Part shown: positions 48,866-58,958 of the stretch, piece by piece
How positions within the stretch are numbered: the first letter of the stretch is position 1
How the letters are laid out: each line of letters opens with the position of its first letter
Origin: Prochlorococcus sp. AG-363-J23
GTDB lineage: Bacteria > Cyanobacteriota > Cyanobacteriia > PCC-6307 > Cyanobiaceae
Reading direction: 5' to 3'
DNA: 64,000 nt
Assembly (NCBI GenBank): GCA_003280245.1
Contig: QCFN01000002.1
Span: 38,399-102,398, forward strand
Made by a program: the position numbers and the translations under genes
The notes under the pieces: model-generated
Told to the model about the DNA's origin: nothing
The model's input: only the letters and a program-made list of their open reading frames with translations
Database searches by the model: none

Positions 48866-50617
48866 TTAAATACCTATTTCAGTTTTAGCAGATTGAAGAG
48901 CTTCGAGACGACTTCCAACTACGCCATCTACACCAAAACGAGCAAGTCTTTCTTTTACTCGTTCACTTGAACAGGCTACTAAAGCTTTTCTTGAGTTATT
49001 TTTTGCCTCCTGAACCATATCTTCAATTGCAAGTGTTGCGGTTACTCCTAATCTTGGGACCTCAGTGATATCAAGGATTAGTACTTTGTAATTACGCACT
49101 AACATCATTCTTTCGGTAATACCTTTAGCTGCTCCAAAGCTTAAGGGACCTTTTAGCCTAAATAGCATTACCTCGCCTGAGCATTGCTCATAAAGAGCTT
49201 TTTCATCGGGAGGTAAAGATAATTCCCCTTCATTTTCCATTAAAGGATTATCAGCATCCATACCCTCTAGTTGAGTTTTAGTAATTGAATCAATTGTGAG
49301 CATATTTGCCACAAAAACGCCCACTAAAACTGCCCAAATCAAGTCCCAGAAAACTGTCATCAATAACACTCCATACATTACTGCTGCTGTTTTCAGAGAA
49401 AGTCGATGAGCTCTACCTAAAAATCCCCAGTCAATAATGTCTAAGCCAACTTTTATTAGTATTCCTGCTAAAAGTGCAGTTGGAATTTGAGCTGCTAAGG
49501 GTCCTGCTCCTAACAAAACTAACAACAAAACAATTGAATGGACCATTCCAGATATTGGGGTCTGACCTCCTGACTTGACATTTATTACTGTTCTCATTGT
49601 TGCACCTGCACCAGGTAGACCAGTTAGAAGTCCTGCGATACTGTTTCCAAGACCTTGACCTATTAGTTCTCTATCTGAATTGTGGCGAGTTTGAGAAATG
49701 TTGTCAGCCACAAGGGAAGTAAGCAGAGAATCTATTGCTCCAAGTACTGCAAGTACTAATCCTGCTTTTAGAATTACAGGGAAGTGTTCGTTCCAGTTAG
49801 GCATTGAAAATGCCAGACCACCCTCAGGAATAGCGCCAATTCGAGGTAAAGGTTCTAGGCCTTTTTCGGCAAGGCTTGCATCATTAAATAGAATTACTGA
49901 TAACGGAGTGACAATTAATAGAGCTAAAAGTGGGGAGGGAACCCATTGACTAATTCGTCTGGGTGTTAGAAATACAATTGCAAGAGTCATTACTGCAACA
50001 GCCACCGCAGCCAAGTTTGGTTCAAAATTTAAAAAAAGAGTTCCTAGTGATTCGAGGACTCCTCCACGCGTGCTAATTCCTAGTAATGGTCCAAGTTGTA
50101 AAGCTAGGATTATTACTCCAATCCCTGACATAAACCCTGATACCACTGAGTAGGGTACAAGAGTGATGTACTTTCCAAGCTTTAAAAGACCAAAAAGAAC
50201 TTGAAATAGACCGCCAATTACAACTGCTGCCATTACAAGTGGAAGTATTTCGCCCGCGTTTAAATCTCTTGAAACACCAACAGCAGCAAGACTTGCAACT
50301 ACACCCGCTACTGTTACGCTCATTGGCCCAGTCGGCCCACTAACTTGTGCAGGCGTCCCGCCAAATAAAGCAGCAATAAATCCAACAACTACTGCTCCAT
50401 AAAGGCCGTAAATAGCCCCGCCTTGGCCTAAAGCTGCATTTCCAAAGGCAAGAGCTAGTGGTAGTGCTACAACTGCAGCGGTGACGCCACCTAGTAGATC
50501 GCCCCTTAGATTCCTTAGGTGTAGTCCATGAACAAGAGCCAAAGTTTTTCTCCTTGCTTCTTTTAATAGGCTATAACCACGTCGACCATAATCACTTGGT
50601 TTTTTCATCCTATTCAT
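48866..50617 (-). CDS. SulP-family anion transporter with STAS domain, BicA-like bicarbonate transporter candidate
   Basis: GDLLGGVTAAVVALPLALAFGNAAL, VSGPTGPMSVTVAGVVA, C-terminal STAS domain (VMLFRLKGPLSFGAAKGITERM...VLILDITEVPRLGVTATLAIEDM); next to sbtAB. Confidence 0.85.
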   Translation of the reverse strand: MNRMKKPSDYGRRGYSLLKEARRKTLALVHGLHLRNLRGDLLGGVTAAVVALPLALAFGNAALGQGGAIYGLYGAVVVGFIAALFGGTPAQVSGPTGPMSVTVAGVVASLAAVGVSRDLNAGEILPLVMAAVVIGGLFQVLFGLLKLGKYITLVPYSVVSGFMSGIGVIILALQLGPLLGISTRGGVLESLGTLFLNFEPNLAAVAVAVMTLAIVFLTPRRISQWVPSPLLALLIVTPLSVILFNDASLAEKGLEPLPRIGAIPEGGLAFSMPNWNEHFPVILKAGLVLAVLGAIDSLLTSLVADNISQTRHNSDRELIGQGLGNSIAGLLTGLPGAGATMRTVINVKSGGQTPISGMVHSIVLLLVLLGAGPLAAQIPTALLAGILIKVGLDIIDWGFLGRAHRLSLKTAAVMYGVLLMTVFWDLIWAVLVGVFVANMLTIDSITKTQLEGMDADNPLMENEGELSLPPDEKALYEQCSGEVMLFRLKGPLSFGAAKGITERMMLVRNYKVLILDITEVPRLGVTATLAIEDMVQEAKNNSRKALVACSSERVKERLARFGVDGVVGSRLEALQSAKTEIGI

Positions 50618-50753
50618 AACATTCTTTTATATAAGAATGGTTACTGAGCTTTTTGAGGTCGTTTTTTCGTTCGGGCTTTACTACATTTGAAGAGGCCCAT
50701 TACCGTGCTGGAGCTGGGAGACTTACAAATCAATGTTTTGTTAGAAAAACCCT

Positions 50754-51725
50754 ATGGCTTCCGGAGGCTACAGGGACTACTTCAGAGTTCTCGGAGTGGA
50801 GCGAAGCGCTGATTCCGATACTATAAAGCGCGCATTTCGGAAGTTGGCGAGGCAATATCATCCTGATGTGAATCCAGGAGACAAAGAATCAGAAGCGAAA
50901 TTTAAGGAAATTAATGAGGCTTATGAAGTCCTTTCAGATGATGAAAAACGTCGTAAATATGAGCAGTTTGGTCAGTATTGGAATAAATCCCCTGGAATAG
51001 GAGGTCCATCAGGAAACTCCTTTGATGTTGATTTTGGCAGATATGGAAATTTTGATGAGTTTATAAATGATCTTTTAGGTCGTTTTGGTGGTGCAAAAGG
51101 CACTTCCGGTTTCCCAGGAGCATTCTCAACTGGTGGTTTTACTACTGGCGGACCTGGATTCTCAAAGGGAAGTAATCGTTCATCTATGAGGTTGGATGCA
51201 GAAGTGGACTTAAAAGTTGGTTTTTTAGAAGCTTTACATGGGTCTGAACGTACTCTCGCTGTTAACGCGGAAAAGGTTCAGGTGAGAATACCTAAGGGTA
51301 TTCGCCAAGGTGCAAAACTTCGTTTGAAAGGAAAAGGAAATTTAGATTCTGCAAGCGGGTTTCGAGGTGACCTTTATCTTCATCTTTCTATTCAAGATCA
51401 CCCTGTTTGGAATCTTGATGGAATTAATATAAAGGGTAACTTACCGGTTTCTTTTGATGAAATTGCTCTTGGTTGCAATGTAAAAGTGATCACTCCAGAT
51501 GGTGAGGCAAAAGTAATAATCCCAGCGGGAACTTCTCCTGGCCGTTGTTTGAGATTAAAGGGTAAGGGTTGGCCTAGCAGTAATGGGAGGGGTGATTTAC
51601 TTCTGACTCTTAAGATTCATGTTCCTGATCAATGGTCTAATGAAGAGATTGAAATTCTAAATCGCCTTAAAGATGTTCGATCTTTTGACCCTAGAGTTTC
51701 TTGGATCGAGACTGCCAGTCTTTAA
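50754..51725 (+). CDS. DnaJ/CbpA-type chaperone
   Basis: J domain DYFRVLGVERSADSDTIKRAFRKLARQYHPDVNPG and C-terminal DnaJ_C region; no zinc-finger repeats. Confidence 0.92.
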   Translation: MASGGYRDYFRVLGVERSADSDTIKRAFRKLARQYHPDVNPGDKESEAKFKEINEAYEVLSDDEKRRKYEQFGQYWNKSPGIGGPSGNSFDVDFGRYGNFDEFINDLLGRFGGAKGTSGFPGAFSTGGFTTGGPGFSKGSNRSSMRLDAEVDLKVGFLEALHGSERTLAVNAEKVQVRIPKGIRQGAKLRLKGKGNLDSASGFRGDLYLHLSIQDHPVWNLDGINIKGNLPVSFDEIALGCNVKVITPDGEAKVIIPAGTSPGRCLRLKGKGWPSSNGRGDLLLTLKIHVPDQWSNEEIEILNRLKDVRSFDPRVSWIETASL

Positions 51726-51759
51726 TTAGATCTACCATCGAAGGAACACTTTAAAAAAT

Positions 51760-52761
51760 ATGGACCTTACCTACCGCCCACGCCGCCTTCGTCGCTCGCC
51801 TGCTATTCGAGCAATGGTAAGGGAGACCTCATTGAGTGCAGCGGATTTCATTTATCCGTTGTTTGTTCATGAGGGAGCTGAGGTGGAACCTATTGGAGCC
51901 ATGCCAGGGGCAAGTCGTTGGACATTGGAGACCTTAAGAGGTGAAGTTCAGAGAGCTTGGGATTTAGGCGTACGTTGCGTTGTCCTTTTCCCAAAAGTGG
52001 CCGATGAACTAAAAACTGAAGACGGCAAAGAATGTTTTAACGAGGATGGCTTGATACCTAGAGCAATCCGTTTACTTAAAAAAGATTTGCCTGAAATGAC
52101 TGTGATGACTGATGTTGCATTGGATCCTTATTCTTGTGACGGTCATGACGGGATTGTCAGTGCAACAGGAGTGGTTCTTAACGATGAGACTATTGAGCAA
52201 CTATGCAAACAGGCATTGGTTCAGGCTGAAGCTGGTGCAGATTTGATAGGACCTAGTGACATGATGGATGGTCGTGTAGGAGCTATTAGAGACGCACTTG
52301 ATGAGCAAGGTTTTGAACATGTTGGAATTATTAGTTATACGGCTAAGTATTCTTCTGCTTACTATGGACCATTTAGGGAAGCGCTTGATTCAGCCCCTCG
52401 AGATCTTGGAGTAAAACCAATCCCAAAAGATAAGAGTACTTATCAAATGGATCCCGCAAATTCACGTGAGGCAATTACTGAGGCTCAATTAGATGAGCAA
52501 GAAGGTGCGGATATTTTGATGGTTAAGCCAGGTTTGGCTTATCTCGACATCATCTATCGTTTAAGACATGAATCTGAATTGCCAATAGCTGCATATAACG
52601 TGAGTGGTGAATATGCAATGGTTAAAGCAGCTGCACAAAGAGGTTGGATAGATGAGCGAGCAGTTGTGTTGGAAACTTTATTGAGTTTTAAGCGAGCAGG
52701 AGCAGACTTAATTCTTACTTATCATGCTTGTGATGCTGCAAACTGGTTAGCGCAGGATTGA
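51760..52761 (+). CDS. hemB: Delta-aminolevulinic acid dehydratase (porphobilinogen synthase)
   Basis: RPRRLRRSPAIRAMVRETSLSAADFIYPLFV, DPYSCDGHDGIV, GPSDMMDGRVGAIRDAL, MVKPGLAYLDI. Confidence 0.97.
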   Translation: MDLTYRPRRLRRSPAIRAMVRETSLSAADFIYPLFVHEGAEVEPIGAMPGASRWTLETLRGEVQRAWDLGVRCVVLFPKVADELKTEDGKECFNEDGLIPRAIRLLKKDLPEMTVMTDVALDPYSCDGHDGIVSATGVVLNDETIEQLCKQALVQAEAGADLIGPSDMMDGRVGAIRDALDEQGFEHVGIISYTAKYSSAYYGPFREALDSAPRDLGVKPIPKDKSTYQMDPANSREAITEAQLDEQEGADILMVKPGLAYLDIIYRLRHESELPIAAYNVSGEYAMVKAAAQRGWIDERAVVLETLLSFKRAGADLILTYHACDAANWLAQD

Positions 52762-52793
52762 GAATCTGAATTTTCTAGAGAGGGGGTGCTTTC

Positions 52794-53195
52794 ATGAAGA
52801 CTGTTCGAAGATTGGGTCACATAGCTATAAGAGTTCAAAATATGGAGCGTGCCAAATCTTTTTATATGGGTTTAGGTATGAATTTGATTTGGCAAGATGA
52901 GGATTGGTGCTATTTAGAAGCTGTAGAGAGTAGAGATGGCTTGGCATTGTTGGGACCAGGATATAAAGCGGCCGGCCCACATTTTGCATTCCATTTTAAT
53001 GAACGTTCAGATGTTGATGATATACATAACTCACTGAAGGGTAAGGGTGTTCATGTTGGGCCTATTCATGATCATCGAGATGGAACAGCATCTTTTTATT
53101 TAAAAGATCCGGAAGGTAATTGGCTTGAGATGCTTTATCAACCTTCAGGAGGGATTCCAAACAATCAGACTGAAATTAATAAACCTTTGGCATGA
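52794..53195 (+). CDS. Glyoxalase/VOC-family protein
   Basis: LGHIAIRVQNMERAKSFYMGLGM and FYLKDPEGNWLEMLY. Confidence 0.9.
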   Translation: MKTVRRLGHIAIRVQNMERAKSFYMGLGMNLIWQDEDWCYLEAVESRDGLALLGPGYKAAGPHFAFHFNERSDVDDIHNSLKGKGVHVGPIHDHRDGTASFYLKDPEGNWLEMLYQPSGGIPNNQTEINKPLA

Positions 53196-55606
53196 CACCA
53201 ACTGGGCTCAAGCCTTCTGATGCTACGGAGTCAAAAGCTTTTCTTGAGACTTTGGAGTTGCTTGAATGGCCGAGGCTTTGTGAGCATTTGGCTGAGTTTT
53301 CCAGTACTAAGCAAGGTCAGGTTGCCTGTAAAAATCTTTTTTTTCCAGTTGACTTTTTAAGTAGTAGAAGACTCTTGGAAGAGACTCTTCAGATTGGTGA
53401 ACTTGATGTCATGATTGAAGGCGGTATTAGTTTTCAAGGTGTTCATGACTTAGATCAAACTTTAGAACGTTGTATTAAGGGTGGAGTTGCCTCGGGTGAG
53501 GAGCTATTGGCGGTTGCAGAAACTATTGCAGCGGGTCGTCGATTGCGTAGACAAGTCAATGATCAGGAGCTACGACCAAATTTGACAGTTTTATTTAGTG
53601 ATCTAGCAACTTTGCCAGATTTGGAGCACACTCTTAAGTTCGGATTAGAAGAAGGTGGCAGGATTGCTAACCGAGCGAGCAAGGTACTTGAGGGTTTAAG
53701 ACTTAAATTTCAAAACTTGCAAGGACAAAGAAATGAACTGCTGAACCAGCTTCTAAGGAGATACGGCTCGCTTTTACAAGATAAGGTTATAACTGAAAGG
53801 AATGGACGCCCTGTAATTTCTCTGAAGGCAATAGCTGCATCTCAAGTTGCTGGGCTGGTTCATGACAGCTCTGCATCAGGAAATACGATTTTTCTGGAAC
53901 CCCAAGTTGTTATCTCACTAGGTAATCAGTTGGCAACATTAGATTCATGTATATGTAAAGAAGAAAAAAAATTACTTTCTGAGTGGAGTGTTCTAGTTAG
54001 AGAAAATTATGAGTCAATTAAGCAACTATTGTCTGCATTATTAAATCTTGACTTGGCTCTCACAAGAGCTCGCTATGGCAAATGGTTAGGAGGTGTTCCG
54101 CCCATTCTTGAGGAAAAGGCTGAAGCTCCCTTTATTTTTAAGGAATTACGTCATCCACTTCTTGTCTGGCAACATTTAAAAAGAAAAGGAGCTCCTGTAG
54201 TCCCAATAAGTATCGAAGTTTCTTCGTCTCTAAGAGTGGTAGCAATCACAGGCCCGAATACCGGTGGGAAAACCGTAACTCTTAAAAGCATTGGGTTGGC
54301 AACACTGATGGCGAGAGCAGGATTGTTAATCCCGTGTTCAGAGATGCCTTCCTTGCCTTGGTGTGCTCAGGTTTTTGCCGATATTGGAGATGAACAGTCT
54401 CTGCAACAAAATTTGTCTACTTTTAGTGGTCATATCAAACGGATAGGAAGGATCTTTGATTCTCTTGATCAAACTCAAGGACCTTCTCTTGTTTTGCTTG
54501 ATGAGGTTGGAGCAGGGACTGACCCTAGCGAAGGAAGTGCATTGGCTAGCTCGATTTTGCAAACATTGGCTCACCGTGCACGACTAACGGTAGCCACGAC
54601 TCATTACGGCCAATTAAAAGCAATTAAATATAGTGATTCACGATTTGAAAATGCCTCTGTTGAATTTGATGGTGAGACGATTTCACCAACTTTTCGCTTG
54701 CTTTGGGGGATCCCTGGTAGAAGTAATGCTTTGTTAATCGCTAATAGGTTAGGCCTGGAATCCGAAGTTGTTGAGCGAGCCAAAGAGTTTTTGCAATCTG
54801 GTCCTGATGCCCAAATTGATTTAACTATTCGAGGATTGGAAGCTCAACGCAAGAGACAGCAAGAAGCATCAGAAGATGCTGCGGCTTTATTGGCTAGGAC
54901 TGAATTACTGCATGAAGAGATTCTTATTCGTTGGCAAAGGCAGAAGAACCTTTCCGAAGAGATTCAATCAAAGGGAAGGGTAGAACTAGAAAAATCTATT
55001 CGCGAGGGACAACAGGAGGTTCGCCAATTAATTAGGCGTTTGCGAATGCCAGATGCGGATGGAGAGATAGCTCGGACTGCCGGCCAAAAATTACGTCGTA
55101 TAAGTTCTCGTAGTCAACCCTCTTTGCCAAGGGTAAGTGATTCTAATTGGATCCCTAAAGTTGGAGATCGAATTAGGGTTTTAGCTCTTGGTAAAGCAGG
55201 TCAAGTGATGTCAATATCTGATGATGGAAAGCAACTCACTGTGAGATGTGGGCTTATGAGAAGTACTGTTGCTTTTAACGCAGTTGAAAGCCTAGATGGT
55301 CGGAAACCTGTTGTTCAGTCTGAAGTTAAAGTGCTTGTAAAAGCTGAGAAGAGATCCAGTCCTAATATTAGATCTAAACAAAACACAATTGATGTTAGAG
55401 GATTGAGAGTTCATGAGGCTGAAGTTGTTCTTGAGGCTGAGCTTCGGAAGATCAGTGGCCCTTTGTGGATCATCCATGGAATAGGCACGGGAAAACTTAA
55501 AAGAGGTTTGCGTCAATGGTTAAATACACAGCCATATATTGAGCGAATAACTGATGCTGAGATAGGAGATGGTGGGGCTGGTTGCAGTGTTGTTTGGGTT
55601 AGATAA
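53192..55606 (+). CDS. mutS2: MutS2-type endonuclease/ATPase with Smr domain
   Basis: Walker A ITGPNTGGKTVTLKS, LLDEVGAGTDPSEGSALA, C-terminal Smr domain (TIDVRGLRVHEAEVVLEAEL...WIIHGIGTGKLKRGLRQWL). Confidence 0.95.
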   Translation: MTPTGLKPSDATESKAFLETLELLEWPRLCEHLAEFSSTKQGQVACKNLFFPVDFLSSRRLLEETLQIGELDVMIEGGISFQGVHDLDQTLERCIKGGVASGEELLAVAETIAAGRRLRRQVNDQELRPNLTVLFSDLATLPDLEHTLKFGLEEGGRIANRASKVLEGLRLKFQNLQGQRNELLNQLLRRYGSLLQDKVITERNGRPVISLKAIAASQVAGLVHDSSASGNTIFLEPQVVISLGNQLATLDSCICKEEKKLLSEWSVLVRENYESIKQLLSALLNLDLALTRARYGKWLGGVPPILEEKAEAPFIFKELRHPLLVWQHLKRKGAPVVPISIEVSSSLRVVAITGPNTGGKTVTLKSIGLATLMARAGLLIPCSEMPSLPWCAQVFADIGDEQSLQQNLSTFSGHIKRIGRIFDSLDQTQGPSLVLLDEVGAGTDPSEGSALASSILQTLAHRARLTVATTHYGQLKAIKYSDSRFENASVEFDGETISPTFRLLWGIPGRSNALLIANRLGLESEVVERAKEFLQSGPDAQIDLTIRGLEAQRKRQQEASEDAAALLARTELLHEEILIRWQRQKNLSEEIQSKGRVELEKSIREGQQEVRQLIRRLRMPDADGEIARTAGQKLRRISSRSQPSLPRVSDSNWIPKVGDRIRVLALGKAGQVMSISDDGKQLTVRCGLMRSTVAFNAVESLDGRKPVVQSEVKVLVKAEKRSSPNIRSKQNTIDVRGLRVHEAEVVLEAELRKISGPLWIIHGIGTGKLKRGLRQWLNTQPYIERITDAEIGDGGAGCSVVWVR

Positions 55607-55755
55607 GAGTGTTTCTTGGGAAGTTTCATTTGCTTTGGTCTTGATAAAACTATCGCTATAAAATTAGTCATAAAAACTATTAATTCCGACTATTGGAAGT
55701 TAATATTGTTCAATTAATCTCTTTAAGATTTGAAAATGTTGTTTTACTCGAACAT

Positions 55756-56697
55756 CTAATAACGTCCCCAGTTAATATAAATTTTACATGAATGAACTAA
55801 TATACCTAAAGCAAAAAAACACTCGAAGATTTCTTGGTCACCAGGAATTAGTAAAGGAATGTCTAAGCCCTTCATTTGTAGTACAAGACCAAGGTATACT
55901 AAGGCACCAAGAGAAAAATAACCTATTAGAAACAAAGGAGGGAAAGCCAGGTCGGCTAATTTATTATTGTAAAAATTGATTTTGAATCCTAAATACCATC
56001 TCAACAGACAAAATAAAGTTAATGAGGAAAGAACTAAAGTTACGATTATAGTATTAGGCTCTCCGCTAAGATATATAAGATTGTGAATATTCGTTTCTTC
56101 TTGGGAGTTGGACAGAGTAAAGAAATCAGGAGACTTCCAGTTGAAGATCATTTGACCCCAGCTAACTTCTTCCATTGCAAGAACAAAAGTCAGACCACTT
56201 ATCATTATCGTAAACCTTCTAGCCAGCTTGTTAAGTTCTTGTTTCCCAGCATTTAAAAATAGTAAAGCTGAAAATAAAAGAAAAAGGAAGCTTAACCATT
56301 CTACTAGACTTCCTTCTTCTACGAGTCTTCCATAGGCACCTATATCTTTTAGTTGAATTCGATATACTAGGAAGAAGATAAAGAAAATAAAGGGGAAAAA
56401 TCCCAGAGTTTTTTTCAGAACTTTGACTTGCTTAAATGTATAAGTCTTTAAAAAAAGAGTTGATTTTCTTAGCATCCCTAAAATGAAGAGAAATAATCCT
56501 ACTAATGATTGAAAAAGTTGAGGTATAGATAAAGGGGAGTCATAAATATTTAAAAGGCGTACTAATCCTGTAAAGATTAGGGCTATTCCAAAAGTCACTA
56601 AGGATCCATCTGTGATTCTTCCGAGGAACAAAAGTCTTTTTTCATGAGAGGTCCCATTTTTGATGAGCTTAGACTCATCAGAAGCTAAAGGTATCAT
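55756..56697 (-). CDS. Polytopic membrane protein, hypothetical
   Basis: Many hydrophobic segments; intact 313-aa ORF. Confidence 0.65.
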   Translation of the reverse strand: MIPLASDESKLIKNGTSHEKRLLFLGRITDGSLVTFGIALIFTGLVRLLNIYDSPLSIPQLFQSLVGLFLFILGMLRKSTLFLKTYTFKQVKVLKKTLGFFPFIFFIFFLVYRIQLKDIGAYGRLVEEGSLVEWLSFLFLLFSALLFLNAGKQELNKLARRFTIMISGLTFVLAMEEVSWGQMIFNWKSPDFFTLSNSQEETNIHNLIYLSGEPNTIIVTLVLSSLTLFCLLRWYLGFKINFYNNKLADLAFPPLFLIGYFSLGALVYLGLVLQMKGLDIPLLIPGDQEIFECFFALGILVHSCKIYINWGRY

Positions 56698-57144
56698 TCA
56701 GGTTAATTTAATATATTTCTAAATTTAGCTCAATTTTGCTAAGAATTTAGAATTAAATCACTTTTGTGATAGAAGCTGAAAAATCAACTTCGTAGAAATT
56801 CGAACTCGTAAACTTTTAATTGCTTTATGACAGAACATTTTCTGTAGATAAGTTTGAGCTGAAATTAGTAAAAAGCATCTTTTCAGTTTGGATGCCTAGC
56901 TCAGTAATATAGAATTGAAGCCAAGTTGAGCATTATGCAATTTTAATCTAATTGCGATTACTTATCTTGACCATTCAATTGAGTCTTGCCAGTGAAGTAC
57001 TTTCGAATAGGTCATGGAGATATTGCTTTTTTAAAAATCTCCTGATGATAAATGAAAATGAATTAAAAGTATTCCCTTGAGGAATCGCTTCTAAAGGCTA
57101 TTCCTTAATAATTTTTCTTCTCTAAAAACCTTTGATATCACTAG

Positions 57145-58140
<996 letters not shown>

Positions 58141-58212
58141 GTCTTTAATTCACACTATTTACTTGTCTAACTGGAATTTTTTGGTCATAACTGGTTGGAA
58201 GTAATTAGACCC

Positions 58213-58395
58213 ATGAATTTCTACAGTTGCTTTGACCAGAGAGGAAATGTTATTGCCCGCTGTCAAACTCACGAGGAGATCGAAGTCTTAAGAAGGATGG
58301 GGAGGCCAATTGCACAAGTTAAAAAATTGCGCTCAGAGGAGGCTGTGGTTTGTTCTCTTACCAGTAGCCCTGCCGAGTTTGATGAGGATTTCTGA
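58213..58395 (+). CDS. Small conserved-looking hypothetical protein
   Basis: MNFYSCFDQRGNVIARCQTHEEIEVLRRMGRPIAQVKKLRSEEAVVCSLTSSPAEFDEDF; ATG at 58213 preferred over the track start. Confidence 0.6.
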   Translation: MNFYSCFDQRGNVIARCQTHEEIEVLRRMGRPIAQVKKLRSEEAVVCSLTSSPAEFDEDF

Positions 58396-58422
58396 GCCTT
58401 TTATAAGATTGAATAAAAACAA

Positions 58423-58467
58423 CCAGCTCGCTTTTTGAAAAGCTTTCAGTTGTCAAAGGCGAGCTGG
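58423..58467. terminator. Bidirectional terminator-like hairpin between convergent genes
   Basis: ccagctcgcttttt...caaaggcgagctgg inverted repeat lying between two converging stop codons. Confidence 0.65.
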
Positions 58468-58485
58468 ATAACCTTAAGATTTTAT

Positions 58486-58704
58486 TTAATCATCATAAAC
58501 AAGGCATTCTGGCTCGTCTGGATTGGCATCACAGAATAGCTCTAGTGCGTTTGGATCATGCTTGTCACCAGGATGGTGTTCTTTGTATTCCTCTAGGGAA
58601 TGCAGCTCCTCGGTGAGATGCCTTACTTTGGCATCATCTCCTTGCTGTTCTGCCTTTTTGATCTCTGATTGATCTTTTTGGATGTGCTCTTCGATAGTGT
58701 TCAT
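58486..58704 (-). CDS. cp12: CP12 protein (C-terminal cysteine pair only)
   Basis: C-terminus NALELFCDANPDEPECLVYDD is the CP12 GAPDH-binding motif. Most likely start MNTIEEHIQKDQSEIKKAEQQ (58704) rather than the track start. Confidence 0.88.
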   Translation of the reverse strand: MNTIEEHIQKDQSEIKKAEQQGDDAKVRHLTEELHSLEEYKEHHPGDKHDPNALELFCDANPDEPECLVYDD

Positions 58705-58958
58705 GGAGTCAATGTCTGGTTCAGTGACTAGGCCGGCCTCTGTCGACTTGCATACCATAGAGCCGAAAACCTCTTACGCCATAGCGGTCTTTACTACTTG
58801 GTTTGCGTTACAACACCTTTGCCAGGATTTTGTATTCCTGGCTACCAGAGTTGAAAATCTAGACAAGTACTTAGATCTTCTTAAAAATCTCAATACTTAC
58901 AAAGGGTTTACTGATTGACTGAGGACGTTTTGACAAGTGTCATGTTCTCTAAAAGTGC

